DNA of 64,000 nucleotides from Candidatus Gastranaerophilales bacterium (lineage in GTDB: Bacteria > Cyanobacteriota > Vampirovibrionia > Gastranaerophilales > Gastranaerophilaceae): contig CALUWE010000004.1 in assembly GCA_944324425.1 (NCBI GenBank), positions 1 through 64,000 of the forward strand. The letters run 5' to 3'. The position numbers and the translations under genes were made by a program. Of this stretch, positions 1 through 8,013 are shown in pieces. The stretch's first letter is position 1. Every line of letters begins with the position of its first letter. Under the pieces are notes generated by a model. It was not told where the DNA came from. It saw only the letters and a program-made list of their open reading frames with translations, and did no database searches.

Positions 1-15
1 CAAACTCTCCGTTGT
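1..15 (-). rRNA. rrs: 16S rRNA, extreme 5' end (partial)
   Basis: Read on the minus strand, the window's first ten bases give GGAGAGTTTG, the near-universal start of bacterial 16S rRNA (nucleotides 6-15 in E. coli numbering). The gene therefore runs off the left edge and only about 15 bases are inside. The match is short, but it is preceded by a structured leader, a boxA-like element and three strong tandem promoters all pointing the same way, which is what an rRNA operon should look like. The mature 5' end is placed near position 15 by analogy with E. coli. Confidence 0.75.
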
Positions 16-370
16 CAGAAATTTATGTCTGACACTTCAGAAAGAAGTGATTGACTCAAAATTTAAAGCTTTAGCTTATCAAACCTAAGTCCAGTTTCGG
101 TCTGTTCGCCGAAGCTCATCGCTTCGCCGTCACGACCTCACATCCTTAGGCTCGCTCGAAAATTTTAGTAAAATAAATTTTACAAAAAATTTTCTTCGCT
201 AAGTGTCCGATTGTTTTTCTTAAAAAAATCAACAGGTATTTGTCGTTTGTATTATGTTATTCTATTTTCAACGTTCAAGAATAAATCTTTTACACTATTA
301 AAGGACGCTTTAAAATAAGCTTTGTTTTAGCTTTAACCATCCTTTACCAGAAAGCGATTAACATCGCCTT
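16..370 (-). other. pre-16S rRNA leader with hairpins and boxA-like element
   Basis: Transcribed leader of the rRNA operon, read right to left. About 240-285 gives TTGAACGTTGAAAATAGAAT, which resembles the boxA-type antitermination leader of Firmicutes and cyanobacteria (…TTGAAAACTGAATA…). Nearer the gene are clear inverted repeats: CCTAAG 84-89 with CTTAGG 145-150 enclosing CGAAGC/GCTTCG 110-126; CACTTC 33-38 with GAAGTG 44-49; and TGTCAG 13-18 with CTGACA 29-34 abutting the mature end. Such stems are usual sites for processing of the precursor, but which one is cleaved cannot be told from sequence. Confidence 0.6.
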
Positions 371-374
371 TAGT

Positions 375-402
375 ATGTTATCATCTCAAGTTTTAAAGTC
401 AA
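375..402 (-). promoter_or_regulatory. rRNA operon promoter P1 (proximal)
   Basis: Minus strand: -35 TTGACT (397-402), 16-base spacer, -10 TAACAT (375-380) preceded by TGA, i.e. an extended -10. The spacer is the same as in P2 apart from one position. An A/T-rich stretch lies upstream, as expected of an UP element. Confidence 0.75.
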
Positions 403-473
403 GAGCTATTTTTTATTTTTCTTAACTTAAGTTAACACTCAAGATTTTGGGTTTTGGTAACCCGTGCTTAACA

Positions 474-501
474 AGCTTATCATCTCAAGTTTTAATGTCA
501 A
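474..501 (-). promoter_or_regulatory. rRNA operon promoter P2
   Basis: Minus strand: consensus -35 TTGACA (496-501), 16-base spacer, -10 TAAGCT (474-479) with upstream TGA. It is nearly the same as P1 over 28 bases and lies 99 bases upstream of it. Confidence 0.75.
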
Positions 502-589
502 GCGGTAATTTTTTAAATCAACTTAATTGTTGAAACTTGAGAAATCTTTCCAGTTCAAAATGTTCAGCTTGTAAAAGGTCAGCTTTAAC

Positions 590-617
590 AGCTTAACATC
601 TCAAATTTTATTGTCAA
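590..617 (-). promoter_or_regulatory. rRNA operon promoter P3
   Basis: Minus strand: consensus -35 TTGACA (612-617), 16-base spacer, -10 TAAGCT (590-595) with upstream TGT. It shares the CGCTTGACA start and the TTGAGATG spacer end with P2 and lies 116 bases upstream of it. Confidence 0.75.
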
Positions 618-715
618 GCGATTTTAAAAGTTTAGTTCGCTTGGTGAATTTCGTTGTTAATGTTTAACTTAATGTGGTGATCTATTTGAGAATGTGCTGT
701 CTTTCAATGTTTATT

Positions 716-743
716 AATTTAACTCTTCAAGAAAAAATTGCAA
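716..743 (-). promoter_or_regulatory. possible degenerate fourth rRNA promoter P4
   Basis: Minus strand: TTGCAA (738-743), 16 bases, TAAATT (716-721), at a spacing of 126 bases from P3 and with a very A/T-rich upstream flank. The -35 and spacer are less like the other three and no TGn is present, so this may be a decayed copy or chance. Confidence 0.3.
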
Positions 744-867
744 GCGTTTTTTTAAAATTATTTTATATCTTTTTAATATTTATTAATAAATGCTCTATAA
801 TGCCCTAAAGAAAACGGTTTTGCCGTGTCTATATTTTCTGTCTTTCTTTTGTTTTTTTGTTTTTTCG

Positions 868-902
868 GATAAAAAATCATGCCAAAAATTAAACTTTGGC
901 AT
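868..902 (-). terminator. rho-independent terminator after the Stealth gene
   Basis: Perfect 8-base inverted repeat ATGCCAAA/TTTGGCAT (879-902). On the minus strand it is followed by a T-run (GATTTTTT). It ends the operon of 960-6591 just before the rRNA promoter region. Confidence 0.7.
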
Positions 903-959
903 GAAATAAATTTTTATTTTAACTTTTTAAAAAGCTTTTTGCTGCTTATTCACATGGAA

Positions 960-1919
960 TTAAATTTCAAAACCGGATTTATTCGGGTATCTTTTTTCAA
1001 GAAATTGTTTCATATATATTCTGTCTTCGTCTTTTGTATCTTCGTTATCATTTATGCAAAAAAGATTCGGTTTGAATTTATTTAAAACATATTCAATTTC
1101 TCTGCCTTGAGGGCATAGCAGGCAGGAATCTTTTTTATATTCTTTTTTTATTAAATTTATAAATCTTAAAATGGGATTTTTATAATCAACTCTTGAAACC
1201 TTTTTAAATTCGCCTTTTTTAACAGCTACAAAATATTTTTGATAAATTGTACGCTCAATGTTTTCTTTGTTTCTAAAATGGGAATTAATTGTTTTATCTA
1301 TTTCATCTTTAAAAGTTTCATAGCAATTAATAACTTCAGATTTTAAAAACGCATCAATATTATGGTGCAGTTCAAAATCAATTTTTATTTTAAATTTTTT
1401 ATAAATCAATTCATCAGCATTGTTAAGTGTTGCCTCATAAATTGTATGAAAAATAACCTTGCTTTTCTTTTTAAACCTTGAAATCGGAAAGCCCTTTTTA
1501 TTGAAGAAAAATTCAGGTGAAGTTGGCATGTTAAAAAACATGTCGTCATTTGCATATATAAAATGCTCTTCTAAATTTGGAATATTTTTTATACAGTGTT
1601 CAATTGAAATTGAATTAAAAGAAGGAAGAGCCGATTTTGGCATAATTTCTTTATGATTAACTATTTTTATTTTTGGGTTGTCTAAATTTAACCAATTTGG
1701 AATTTGGTTATCTGTTACAATATAAATTTTATTTACCCAAGGGGCATATAGTTCCACAGACCTTAGAGAATATTTTAATTCGCCGTTATCTGTAAAACGG
1801 CATGGGTTATTTGCTTCTTTATCAATAATTTGCCCTCTTAGAAAATTTTCTTTTCTCTGTTTAAAATTTGGGTCATCAAGGTTGCACCAAAGATAAACTA
1901 AATCTATTTTTTTATCCAA
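960..1919 (-). CDS. Stealth-family sugar-phosphotransferase
   Basis: Predicted transferase of the Stealth family (capsule/teichuronic-type hexose-1-phosphate transferases related to GlcNAc-1-phosphotransferase). The 319-residue protein opens with the CR1-like IDLVYLWCNLDDP, then a CR2 block (ELKYSLRSVELYAPWVNKIY, VTD, PNW) at about 50-80, and a CR3-like block with FIYANDDMFFN near 115-125. There is no signal peptide or membrane segment, so it is probably cytoplasmic and acts on lipid-linked or activated sugars. AGGAG precedes the ATG. It follows a GT2 gene by 40 bases and the two probably act on the same surface glycan. The acceptor cannot be predicted. CR1 has WCNLDD where many members have WVNGSD, a modest divergence. 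Confidence 0.8.
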   Translation of the reverse strand: MDKKIDLVYLWCNLDDPNFKQRKENFLRGQIIDKEANNPCRFTDNGELKYSLRSVELYAPWVNKIYIVTDNQIPNWLNLDNPKIKIVNHKEIMPKSALPSFNSISIEHCIKNIPNLEEHFIYANDDMFFNMPTSPEFFFNKKGFPISRFKKKSKVIFHTIYEATLNNADELIYKKFKIKIDFELHHNIDAFLKSEVINCYETFKDEIDKTINSHFRNKENIERTIYQKYFVAVKKGEFKKVSRVDYKNPILRFINLIKKEYKKDSCLLCPQGREIEYVLNKFKPNLFCINDNEDTKDEDRIYMKQFLEKRYPNKSGFEI

Positions 1920-1959
1920 AATTCTCTCCTTTTTTACAAAATACAGATAAAAAACAAAG

Positions 1960-2985
1960 CTATTTGATTACAATTGTTAGCCCCAATATATTTAAAACTT
2001 TTCTTTTTTTGCCGCCTTGTCTGATGTTTTTCAAAGCAAATAATTTTTCCGCGAAAGAAAAATTGCACTTTGTCATCTTATGAAAAGTTTTATATTCTTC
2101 TTTTGAAAGAATTTTTTGAACTTTTTCTAAAAATTCATCGGAATTTTCATCCGGAATACAGCCATAGTGTGAAACAAATGTAGTAATAAGATATTTTCTG
2201 TATGCATTTTTATATTTTTCATAAAAGCCGTTTTCAATAAGAAAGTTTTTAACAAGCTCAATGTTTTCAAAAACAGAAAAATATTCTTTGCTTGCCCTGT
2301 TCAGTGCAGAATTTTCACGCTTTCTGTAATTGTACAAGATTTTTTCAACATATAATATTTTATCTGCAAAAAGGTCTGCCGCTATTGTAAAGATATTATC
2401 TTCAGAATGTTTGTAGGGGGCAAAATGCAAATTGTTTTCTTTAATGAATTTGTGAGAAAAAATTCTGCACCAAATTGTAAGCCCTATTTTAGAAAAATCA
2501 ACATTGTTAACGTTTTTCCAATTATATATAGAATTGTCTGAAATTTTGAGGTTAAATAATTTATTTGCATCTGCGGCAAAAGAAGAAACGGAATCGATTT
2601 TTTGCTTGCTTTCATTAAATGTTTGAGAATTATATCTGATTATTTGGGCGTTTGTTTCTATAAATTTATTGTACAGAAATTCATACATCCCCTGTTCTAA
2701 CCAATCATCAGGGTCTACAAAAGAAATATATTCGCCTTTAGCAATTTTTAAACCTTCGTTTCTTGCAATTCCTTGGCCTTCATTTTTTTTGGTTATTACT
2801 TTTATTCTTTCATCTTTTTTTTGATAATCCGCTAAAATTTTTGGGGAATTATCTGTTGAGCCGTCATCAATGCAGATAATTTCAATATCTTTCAAACTTT
2901 GAGTAATGATACTGTTTAAGCACTGTTCAAGATATTGTTCAACATTATAAACAGGTATTATGACTGAAATTTTCGGATTGTCCAT
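1960..2985 (-). CDS. family 2 glycosyltransferase (GT-A fold)
   Basis: Transfers a sugar from a nucleotide donor to an unknown acceptor, probably for a surface polysaccharide or lipid-linked oligosaccharide. The N-terminal 110 residues are classic GT2: SVIIPVYNVEQYLEQCLNSI, IDDGSTDNS near 40, GIARNEGLKIAKGEYISFVD with the DPDDW metal-binding DxD at about 92-96. The remaining two thirds are a helical C-terminal region without recognisable domains. AAGGA lies before the ATG. It starts 11 bases after ispE and is followed by the Stealth gene, so all are probably one transcript. Confidence 0.88.
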   Translation of the reverse strand: MDNPKISVIIPVYNVEQYLEQCLNSIITQSLKDIEIICIDDGSTDNSPKILADYQKKDERIKVITKKNEGQGIARNEGLKIAKGEYISFVDPDDWLEQGMYEFLYNKFIETNAQIIRYNSQTFNESKQKIDSVSSFAADANKLFNLKISDNSIYNWKNVNNVDFSKIGLTIWCRIFSHKFIKENNLHFAPYKHSEDNIFTIAADLFADKILYVEKILYNYRKRENSALNRASKEYFSVFENIELVKNFLIENGFYEKYKNAYRKYLITTFVSHYGCIPDENSDEFLEKVQKILSKEEYKTFHKMTKCNFSFAEKLFALKNIRQGGKKRKVLNILGLTIVIK

Positions 2986-2996
2986 TTACTTGTCCT

Positions 2997-3773
2997 TTAA
3001 ATTAGTTCAACTCCGCTTTTTATTGCGTTCAGGTTTTCAAAAACTTCATATTCAGAGGTTTTTAGGTTTTCACTTACTGTTTTATTCAAAATAAAAAACG
3101 AAGGCCCCGAACCTGACATTTGAAAGCCCAAATTGTGCAACTTTTGAAGTTCATTATATTTTGAAATTAAGGCAAATTCAAGGTCGTTTTTCATATTTGA
3201 AGTTTTTTTTAAATTATCAAAAGCTTCATAGGCATCTTTTGTTGAAATTTTAAGGTTTTTTGGTTTTATAATTGAAAGGTTAAAAGGTTCAAATTCAAGC
3301 GGGGTAAGGTTATCGCCTTTGCCTTCAGCTAAAGCTCTGCCGCCAAAATAGCAAAAATTAATGTCTGAACCTAATTTTGAATTAATTTCAACAATGTCTT
3401 CTTTTTTCAAAATATTATTATATATATAATTAAGTGCAAATATCGTTCCTGCGGCATCGGTTGAACCGCCTGCCAAGCCTGCTGCAACAGGGATGTTTTT
3501 TTCTAAATAAATTTTAAGCCCTTTTGGTTTTTGGTTTGCTTTTTTGTAAAATTCAAGTGCGGCTTTTATTATTAAATTGTTTTCGTTGTATTCAATTTCA
3601 TTGTTGTTGCCCGTCAATTCAATTTTCCCCGAATTTGTTAATTCAAAAGTTAAATAATCAAAAAGGCTTACTGTCTGCATAATGCTTTTTATGGGGTGAA
3701 AGCCCGTTATTTCATCTTTTTTAAAAACCTTTAAGGTTAAATTAATTTTTGCGGGGCATTTAACTTTTATCAT
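2997..3773 (-). CDS. ispE: 4-diphosphocytidyl-2-C-methyl-D-erythritol kinase
   Basis: ATP-dependent GHMP-type kinase of the MEP (non-mevalonate) isoprenoid pathway; cytoplasmic. The 258-residue length is slightly short for the family. The start KCPAKINLTLKVF carries the substrate-binding Lys, the GHMP phosphate loop is PVAAGLAGGSTDAAGTIFAL at about 95-114, and MSGSGPSFFIL near 218 is the C-terminal GHMP motif. Its first bases overlap the end of rsmA by four (ATGA type), suggesting translational coupling. The rsmA-ispE pairing is common in bacteria. Confidence 0.95.
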   Translation of the reverse strand: MIKVKCPAKINLTLKVFKKDEITGFHPIKSIMQTVSLFDYLTFELTNSGKIELTGNNNEIEYNENNLIIKAALEFYKKANQKPKGLKIYLEKNIPVAAGLAGGSTDAAGTIFALNYIYNNILKKEDIVEINSKLGSDINFCYFGGRALAEGKGDNLTPLEFEPFNLSIIKPKNLKISTKDAYEAFDNLKKTSNMKNDLEFALISKYNELQKLHNLGFQMSGSGPSFFILNKTVSENLKTSEYEVFENLNAIKSGVELI

Positions 3774-4612
3774 TTTAATTCCCTTTTTAATTCAAGCGAC
3801 AGTTTGTAAAAATCATCATAAGAAAGGTTTTCGCCCCTTAGGTTGGGGCTTATTCCACATTTTTCAAGGGCTTCAACCACATTTATAAAGCCTGCAGCAT
3901 TCAAGCAATTTTTTATATTTTTTCTTCGCATTGAAAATGCCGCTTTTATTGTTTGTTTTAAGTTTGGAGAGATTTCTACCCTTGGGGTTTTATTTATTTT
4001 AAATTTAACAAGGGCGGAATCTACCTTTGGAGACGGGTAAAAACACCTTTTACCAACTTTTTTTATAATTTTTGTATCTGCAAAAAAGTTAGATAAAATA
4101 GATAAAAGCCCGTATTCTTTATTTTTTGAATTATTATCCGCAACAATTCTTTTTGCTACTTCATATTGCACCATTAAAACAATTTCTTTTATTTTATTTC
4201 TTGTTTTGTGGTTTATATCATCAATTTCACCCAAAAGATGAACCAAAATGGGTGTTGTTATATAGTATGGAATGTTTGCAATTACTTTAATTTTTTCATC
4301 TTCATTAAATAAAGATGGGATATCTGTTTTTAGGATGTCGTTTTTAATTAGGGCGAAATTTTTATATTCAGATAAATTTTTTTCTAAAACATTTATGGCA
4401 TCTTCATCCAATTCAACGGCAACAACTTTTTTTGCTTTTTGAACAAGTTTTTCCGTTACAAAACCAACGCCGGGGCCGATTTCTAAAACGTTATCCGATT
4501 CAGATACATTATTTAAAATTTCATCAATAACATCTTTTGAAATTAAAAAATTTTGCCCCAAGCGTTTTTTTGTTCTGAATTTCTTTGCTCTTAAAATATA
4601 TTCGTTCAACAT
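3770..4612 (-). CDS. rsmA: 16S rRNA (adenine1518/1519-N6) dimethyltransferase
   Basis: KsgA/RsmA dimethylates two adjacent adenines in helix 45 of 16S rRNA using SAM. The 280-residue protein has KKRLGQNFL near 15, the SAM motif LEIGPGVGFVTEKL at about 43-56, the catalytic NIPYYIT at about 114-120 and the C-terminal helical domain with FSMRRKNIKN. No Shine-Dalgarno sequence precedes the ATG; instead TATAAT ends 7 bases upstream, within the 20-base gap after the cyclase gene, so this gene may be expressed partly from its own leaderless transcript. It overlaps ispE by 4 bases. Confidence 0.95.
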   Translation of the reverse strand: MLNEYILRAKKFRTKKRLGQNFLISKDVIDEILNNVSESDNVLEIGPGVGFVTEKLVQKAKKVVAVELDEDAINVLEKNLSEYKNFALIKNDILKTDIPSLFNEDEKIKVIANIPYYITTPILVHLLGEIDDINHKTRNKIKEIVLMVQYEVAKRIVADNNSKNKEYGLLSILSNFFADTKIIKKVGKRCFYPSPKVDSALVKFKINKTPRVEISPNLKQTIKAAFSMRRKNIKNCLNAAGFINVVEALEKCGISPNLRGENLSYDDFYKLSLELKRELK

Positions 4613-4619
4613 AAATTGA

Positions 4620-4625
4620 ATTATA
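4620..4625 (-). promoter_or_regulatory. -10 box placed for a leaderless rsmA mRNA
   Basis: Minus strand TATAAT followed by exactly 7 bases and then the rsmA ATG, with no Shine-Dalgarno sequence between. No convincing -35 is visible, so this is suggestive only. Confidence 0.4.
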
Positions 4626-4632
4626 TAATAAA

Positions 4633-6591
4633 CTAATCATTATCTAAAATTCTTAAAACTTCATAGATGTTTATTTTTTTGGCTTTGCCTCGGATTGAAA
4701 CTTCTCTGATTTTAATAACATCAACATATTTTTGTACTTTAAGAAAAGTTTCTTCGCTTATTAAAAAGTTTGTTCTGTATACTTTATTGTAGTTTTCAAT
4801 TCTTGAGGCCGTATTTACGGTATCACCTATAACCGTGTATTCAAGACGTTCTTCGGAACCTATATTTCCAACAAAAACTTCACCGGTTGCAATTCCTATT
4901 CCTATTTCAATTTTGGGCTTTCCTTCATTCAACCATTTTTCTTGAAGGAGTTTAACTTTTTTAAGTATCTTGTTTGCACACTTAACTGCGTCCACGGGAT
5001 GATTTTCATTTTTAATAGGTTCACCGAATATGGCTAAAATTGCATCCCCCATGAATTTGTTTAATATGCCGTTGTGCTGCTCAATTATGGGAACAAGTTC
5101 CGAAAAATATTCATTTAAAATTTTTGTAACTTCAACTGCGGAAAGCTGCTCCGATATTGATGTAAAACCCCTGATATCAGCAAATAAAACCGTAACTTCC
5201 GCCCTTTTGCCGCCTAATTTAATGCTGTCTATATTTTGAACAACATTTTGCATAACGTCTTTTGAAATATATTTGCTCATTGCGGTTTGAATTTTTTCTT
5301 TTTTTCTGCCTTCAACCAGATATTTATATGAATAACCGCAGCCTATTGCAAAAAGCATGAAAATTTCAGGCATAATTAACCCGATTGCAATCCTGTTGTC
5401 ATACATAATAAATGCAAAAACAAAATATAAAAGCATTGCACAAGACGCACACAAAAGTGCGGTCGAAACAGGTAAAACCGAAACAAATGCCATAACAACC
5501 AAAAATGAAAACAATACAACCGCAAAATCATAATAAATGCTGGATGTTGTATAGAAAACATTATCTATAAGGTTGTTAAAGTTGGTTGCTTGAATGTCTA
5601 CACCTGCAAAAGTATCTGAAATAGGTGTTCTTTTAATATCAAACAAAGCTTGTGCATTTGCATTTGCCCCGACAAAAACGGCTTTATCTTTAAAAATAGC
5701 AGGGTCTAAAATTGGTTCTTCGCCTTTTTGAATACTTTCCAATGATTTTATGACATCTGATGCCGATATTTTTTTATGAGAATACATTCCGTCTTGCGTT
5801 CTGTAAAAAGAAATATAGCTGAAAACAATGCCCGAATCCGACTTAATCGGAATTTTTAATTTATATTTATCGTTTTCAGCCCTTATATATTCATCATCCA
5901 AAGTAAATTCGTTAATGCCCGTATATTTTGCATATGCAATAAGCCCCAAAGAAGGATACAAACTGCCGTTGTAATCAACCAATTGGTCAATGCGCCTTAT
6001 ATAGCCGTCTTGATCTTGGTATGTATTAACAGAACCCAACAATTTTATATTTTTGAAATAATCTTTTAAAAACGGGGTAAAGCTTTTATAAAAATTTTCT
6101 TTATTTTGTATTTTTGTTCTTTTATCTATAATCTTTAAATTGTTTTTTTGGGACAAAATTCCGTTGTATTCGGCAACATTAATATTATCGCCGAAGCTTT
6201 CATTCATAAAGCCGACGCCTGCAATTAATTTATCGTATTTGCCCACATTATTGAAGAAATATCTGTCGCTTCTCGGATTTTCAAAATCAGGCGCCATAAC
6301 AACCGCATCATAGGCTATAACTTTTGCATCAGTATGATATTCAAGATAGTCAAAAATTTGGATGGTTCTGTCTCTTTTCCAAGGCCATCTGCCAAGTTCC
6401 GTTAAAGATTTATCATCTATAACAACCAAAATAACATCATCTGAAGCTATATTATCATTTGATGTATATTTCACCATAAAGTTATATGATTTATTTTGAA
6501 AAATTGCATTGCCGATTAAATACGACAAGAAAAAAAGCAGAACCGACGCAACAAATATCAATATAAAAGATTTTTTACCGGAAATTTCCAT
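4633..6591 (-). CDS. CHASE2-domain class III adenylate cyclase
   Basis: Membrane-bound receptor cyclase making cAMP from ATP. Order: signal-anchor helix 8-27; extracytoplasmic CHASE2 sensor about 35-340 (VILVVIDDKSLTELGRWPW, AKVIAYDAV); three membrane helices about 350-425; cytoplasmic class III cyclase about 455-645. Both metal-binding Asp are present (FADIRGFT near 470, GDAILAIFG near 515), as are the adenine-specifying Lys (NKFMGD) and Thr (YTVIGDTVN) and the transition-state Asn/Arg (NTASRIE). It should therefore be active and ATP-specific. An AAGG site precedes the ATG. It heads the rsmA-ispE-glycosyltransferase run. The ligand is unknown; cyanobacteria have many CHASE2 cyclases. Confidence 0.9.
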   Translation of the reverse strand: MEISGKKSFILIFVASVLLFFLSYLIGNAIFQNKSYNFMVKYTSNDNIASDDVILVVIDDKSLTELGRWPWKRDRTIQIFDYLEYHTDAKVIAYDAVVMAPDFENPRSDRYFFNNVGKYDKLIAGVGFMNESFGDNINVAEYNGILSQKNNLKIIDKRTKIQNKENFYKSFTPFLKDYFKNIKLLGSVNTYQDQDGYIRRIDQLVDYNGSLYPSLGLIAYAKYTGINEFTLDDEYIRAENDKYKLKIPIKSDSGIVFSYISFYRTQDGMYSHKKISASDVIKSLESIQKGEEPILDPAIFKDKAVFVGANANAQALFDIKRTPISDTFAGVDIQATNFNNLIDNVFYTTSSIYYDFAVVLFSFLVVMAFVSVLPVSTALLCASCAMLLYFVFAFIMYDNRIAIGLIMPEIFMLFAIGCGYSYKYLVEGRKKEKIQTAMSKYISKDVMQNVVQNIDSIKLGGKRAEVTVLFADIRGFTSISEQLSAVEVTKILNEYFSELVPIIEQHNGILNKFMGDAILAIFGEPIKNENHPVDAVKCANKILKKVKLLQEKWLNEGKPKIEIGIGIATGEVFVGNIGSEERLEYTVIGDTVNTASRIENYNKVYRTNFLISEETFLKVQKYVDVIKIREVSIRGKAKKINIYEVLRILDND

Positions 6592-6643
6592 AGCCTTATT
6601 TTACTTTATATATTATTTTTTGCCAAATATTTCGCTCAAGAAT

Positions 6644-6672
6644 TTGTCCTTATTTAAAATTTATACTACAAT
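6644..6672 (+). promoter_or_regulatory. promoter of the ctp gene
   Basis: TTGTCC (6644-6649), 17-base spacer, TACAAT (6667-6672). This gives a leader of about 45 bases with AGGAG 13 bases before the ATG at 6724. Confidence 0.55.
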
Positions 6673-6723
6673 TGAATTATAAGGATATAGTATTATTCTA
6701 ATTTTAGGAGTATTTTTTAAAAA

Positions 6724-7938
6724 ATGAAAAACTTACTTAAAAAACTATCATTATTTATTGCAATATTGGGGATGTTTTATTATACAACATCGTTCAACGA
6801 AGTTTTGGCGCAATCACCGCAAACCATGTATGACAGAGCGTGGAATTTAATTAATACAAAGTATGTCGATCAGACAAACAACAACCAAAACTGGAAACGT
6901 TGGCGCCATAAATATGACGAAGTTATGCAAACGGATGAAGATGCATACGTTGCAATTGAAACAATGGTTTCAAGTTTAAATGATGTTTATACAAGGTTTT
7001 TAAGCCCGAAAGAATACAGCGAAGAATCAGCTTCAATTCAAGGTAAATTATCCGGCATAGGTGTTCAAATCGGCGTTAGAGAAGGTAAACTTTTAATTAT
7101 TGCGCCACTTGAAGACACCCCGGGAGAAAGAGCAGGGTTAAGAGCCGAAGATGAAATTTTAGAAATTGACGGTAAATCAACAAAAGGCATCACGGTTGAC
7201 GCTGCTGCGGATAAAATCAGAGGTAAAGAAGGCACAAAGGTTAAACTTCTTGTAAAAAGAGGAAAAGAAGAACCAAAACTCTATACAATTACAAGAGAAA
7301 ATATTGAGTTAAAATCCGTTTCGACCAAATTACCGGAAACCATTAAAATTGCACCGAATATCGGATATATAAGACTGAGTTCTTTTATTTCAAAAAATGC
7401 AACGGAAGAATTTAAACAAGCGCTTGAAGCAAACAAAGATAAAGACGGCCTTATTATAGATTTAAGGTCTAACCCGGGGGGGCTGCTTACAAACGCTATC
7501 TATATTGCAGATTTTCTTTTGGATTCAAAAGTGATTGTTTCGACTGTGGATAGAGACGGCTACAAAGAAACCCAAACTTCGACCAAAACAACTCTTACAG
7601 ACCAGCCCATTGCGGTTTTAATTAATGAAGGGTCAGCATCTGCCAGTGAAATTTTATCTGGTGCTCTAAAAGACAATAAAAGAGCTGTTATCATAGGTAA
7701 AAAATCCTTCGGCAAGGGTTTGGTTCAAGAAATTAACAGAATGCCGGATGGCGCCGCAATGCACATTACTATTCAAAAATATTTAACTCCTTCAGGAACG
7801 GATATTAATAAAAAAGGTATAGAACCTGATATTGTGGTTGATTATACAAAAGAAGACTTAGATAAAAAAATAGACCCTCAAGTGGCAAAAGCAAATGAGG
7901 TTTTACTTCAACAAATAGGGAAAATAACAAAAAAATAA
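6724..7938 (+). CDS. ctpA: C-terminal processing peptidase (S41, PDZ)
   Basis: Periplasmic serine protease that trims the C-terminal ends of exported proteins. The 404-residue protein has a signal peptide or anchor (residues 1-29, ending near VLAQ), a PDZ domain about 95-175 (SGIGVQIG, AGLRAEDEILEIDG), and the S41 core with NPGGLL, the catalytic Ser in GSASASEIL near 303 and the Lys in GKKSFGKG near 325. The size and residues suit an active CtpA/Prc-like enzyme. The substrate is unknown; cyanobacterial CtpA matures D1 of photosystem II, which is not expected in this organism. A strong terminator follows at once, so the gene is transcribed alone. Confidence 0.93.
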   Translation: MKNLLKKLSLFIAILGMFYYTTSFNEVLAQSPQTMYDRAWNLINTKYVDQTNNNQNWKRWRHKYDEVMQTDEDAYVAIETMVSSLNDVYTRFLSPKEYSEESASIQGKLSGIGVQIGVREGKLLIIAPLEDTPGERAGLRAEDEILEIDGKSTKGITVDAAADKIRGKEGTKVKLLVKRGKEEPKLYTITRENIELKSVSTKLPETIKIAPNIGYIRLSSFISKNATEEFKQALEANKDKDGLIIDLRSNPGGLLTNAIYIADFLLDSKVIVSTVDRDGYKETQTSTKTTLTDQPIAVLINEGSASASEILSGALKDNKRAVIIGKKSFGKGLVQEINRMPDGAAMHITIQKYLTPSGTDINKKGIEPDIVVDYTKEDLDKKIDPQVAKANEVLLQQIGKITKK

Positions 7939-7939
7939 T

Positions 7940-7966
7940 AAAAAGTGGTTAATATAACCACTTTTT
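7940..7966 (+). terminator. terminator after ctpA
   Basis: 12-base stem AAAAAGTGGTTA/TAACCACTTTTT ending in a T-run, directly after the ctpA stop. It rules out the upstream in-frame ATG at 7945 as the start of the next gene. Confidence 0.85.
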
Positions 7967-8013
7967 ATTGTCAGAATTTAAAATGTTATATCGGATTAAT
8001 TAAGGAATTGATA

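Noticed and set aside
375-617. Three spaced repeats of about 28 bases that could be read as a CRISPR-like or direct-repeat array
   Set aside because: Each copy is a -35/extended -10 promoter pointing to the 16S start, with spacings of about 100-116 bases; only three good copies and no spacer regularity.
879-1085. 68-codon plus-strand frame
   Set aside because: Begins inside the terminator hairpin of the Stealth gene and runs antisense through that gene's 3' end; composition is Phe/Lys noise.
7945-8013. In-frame upstream ATG for the GT11-like gene
   Set aside because: Lies within the ctpA terminator stem; no ribosome site. The ATG at 8014 has TAAGGA at proper spacing.
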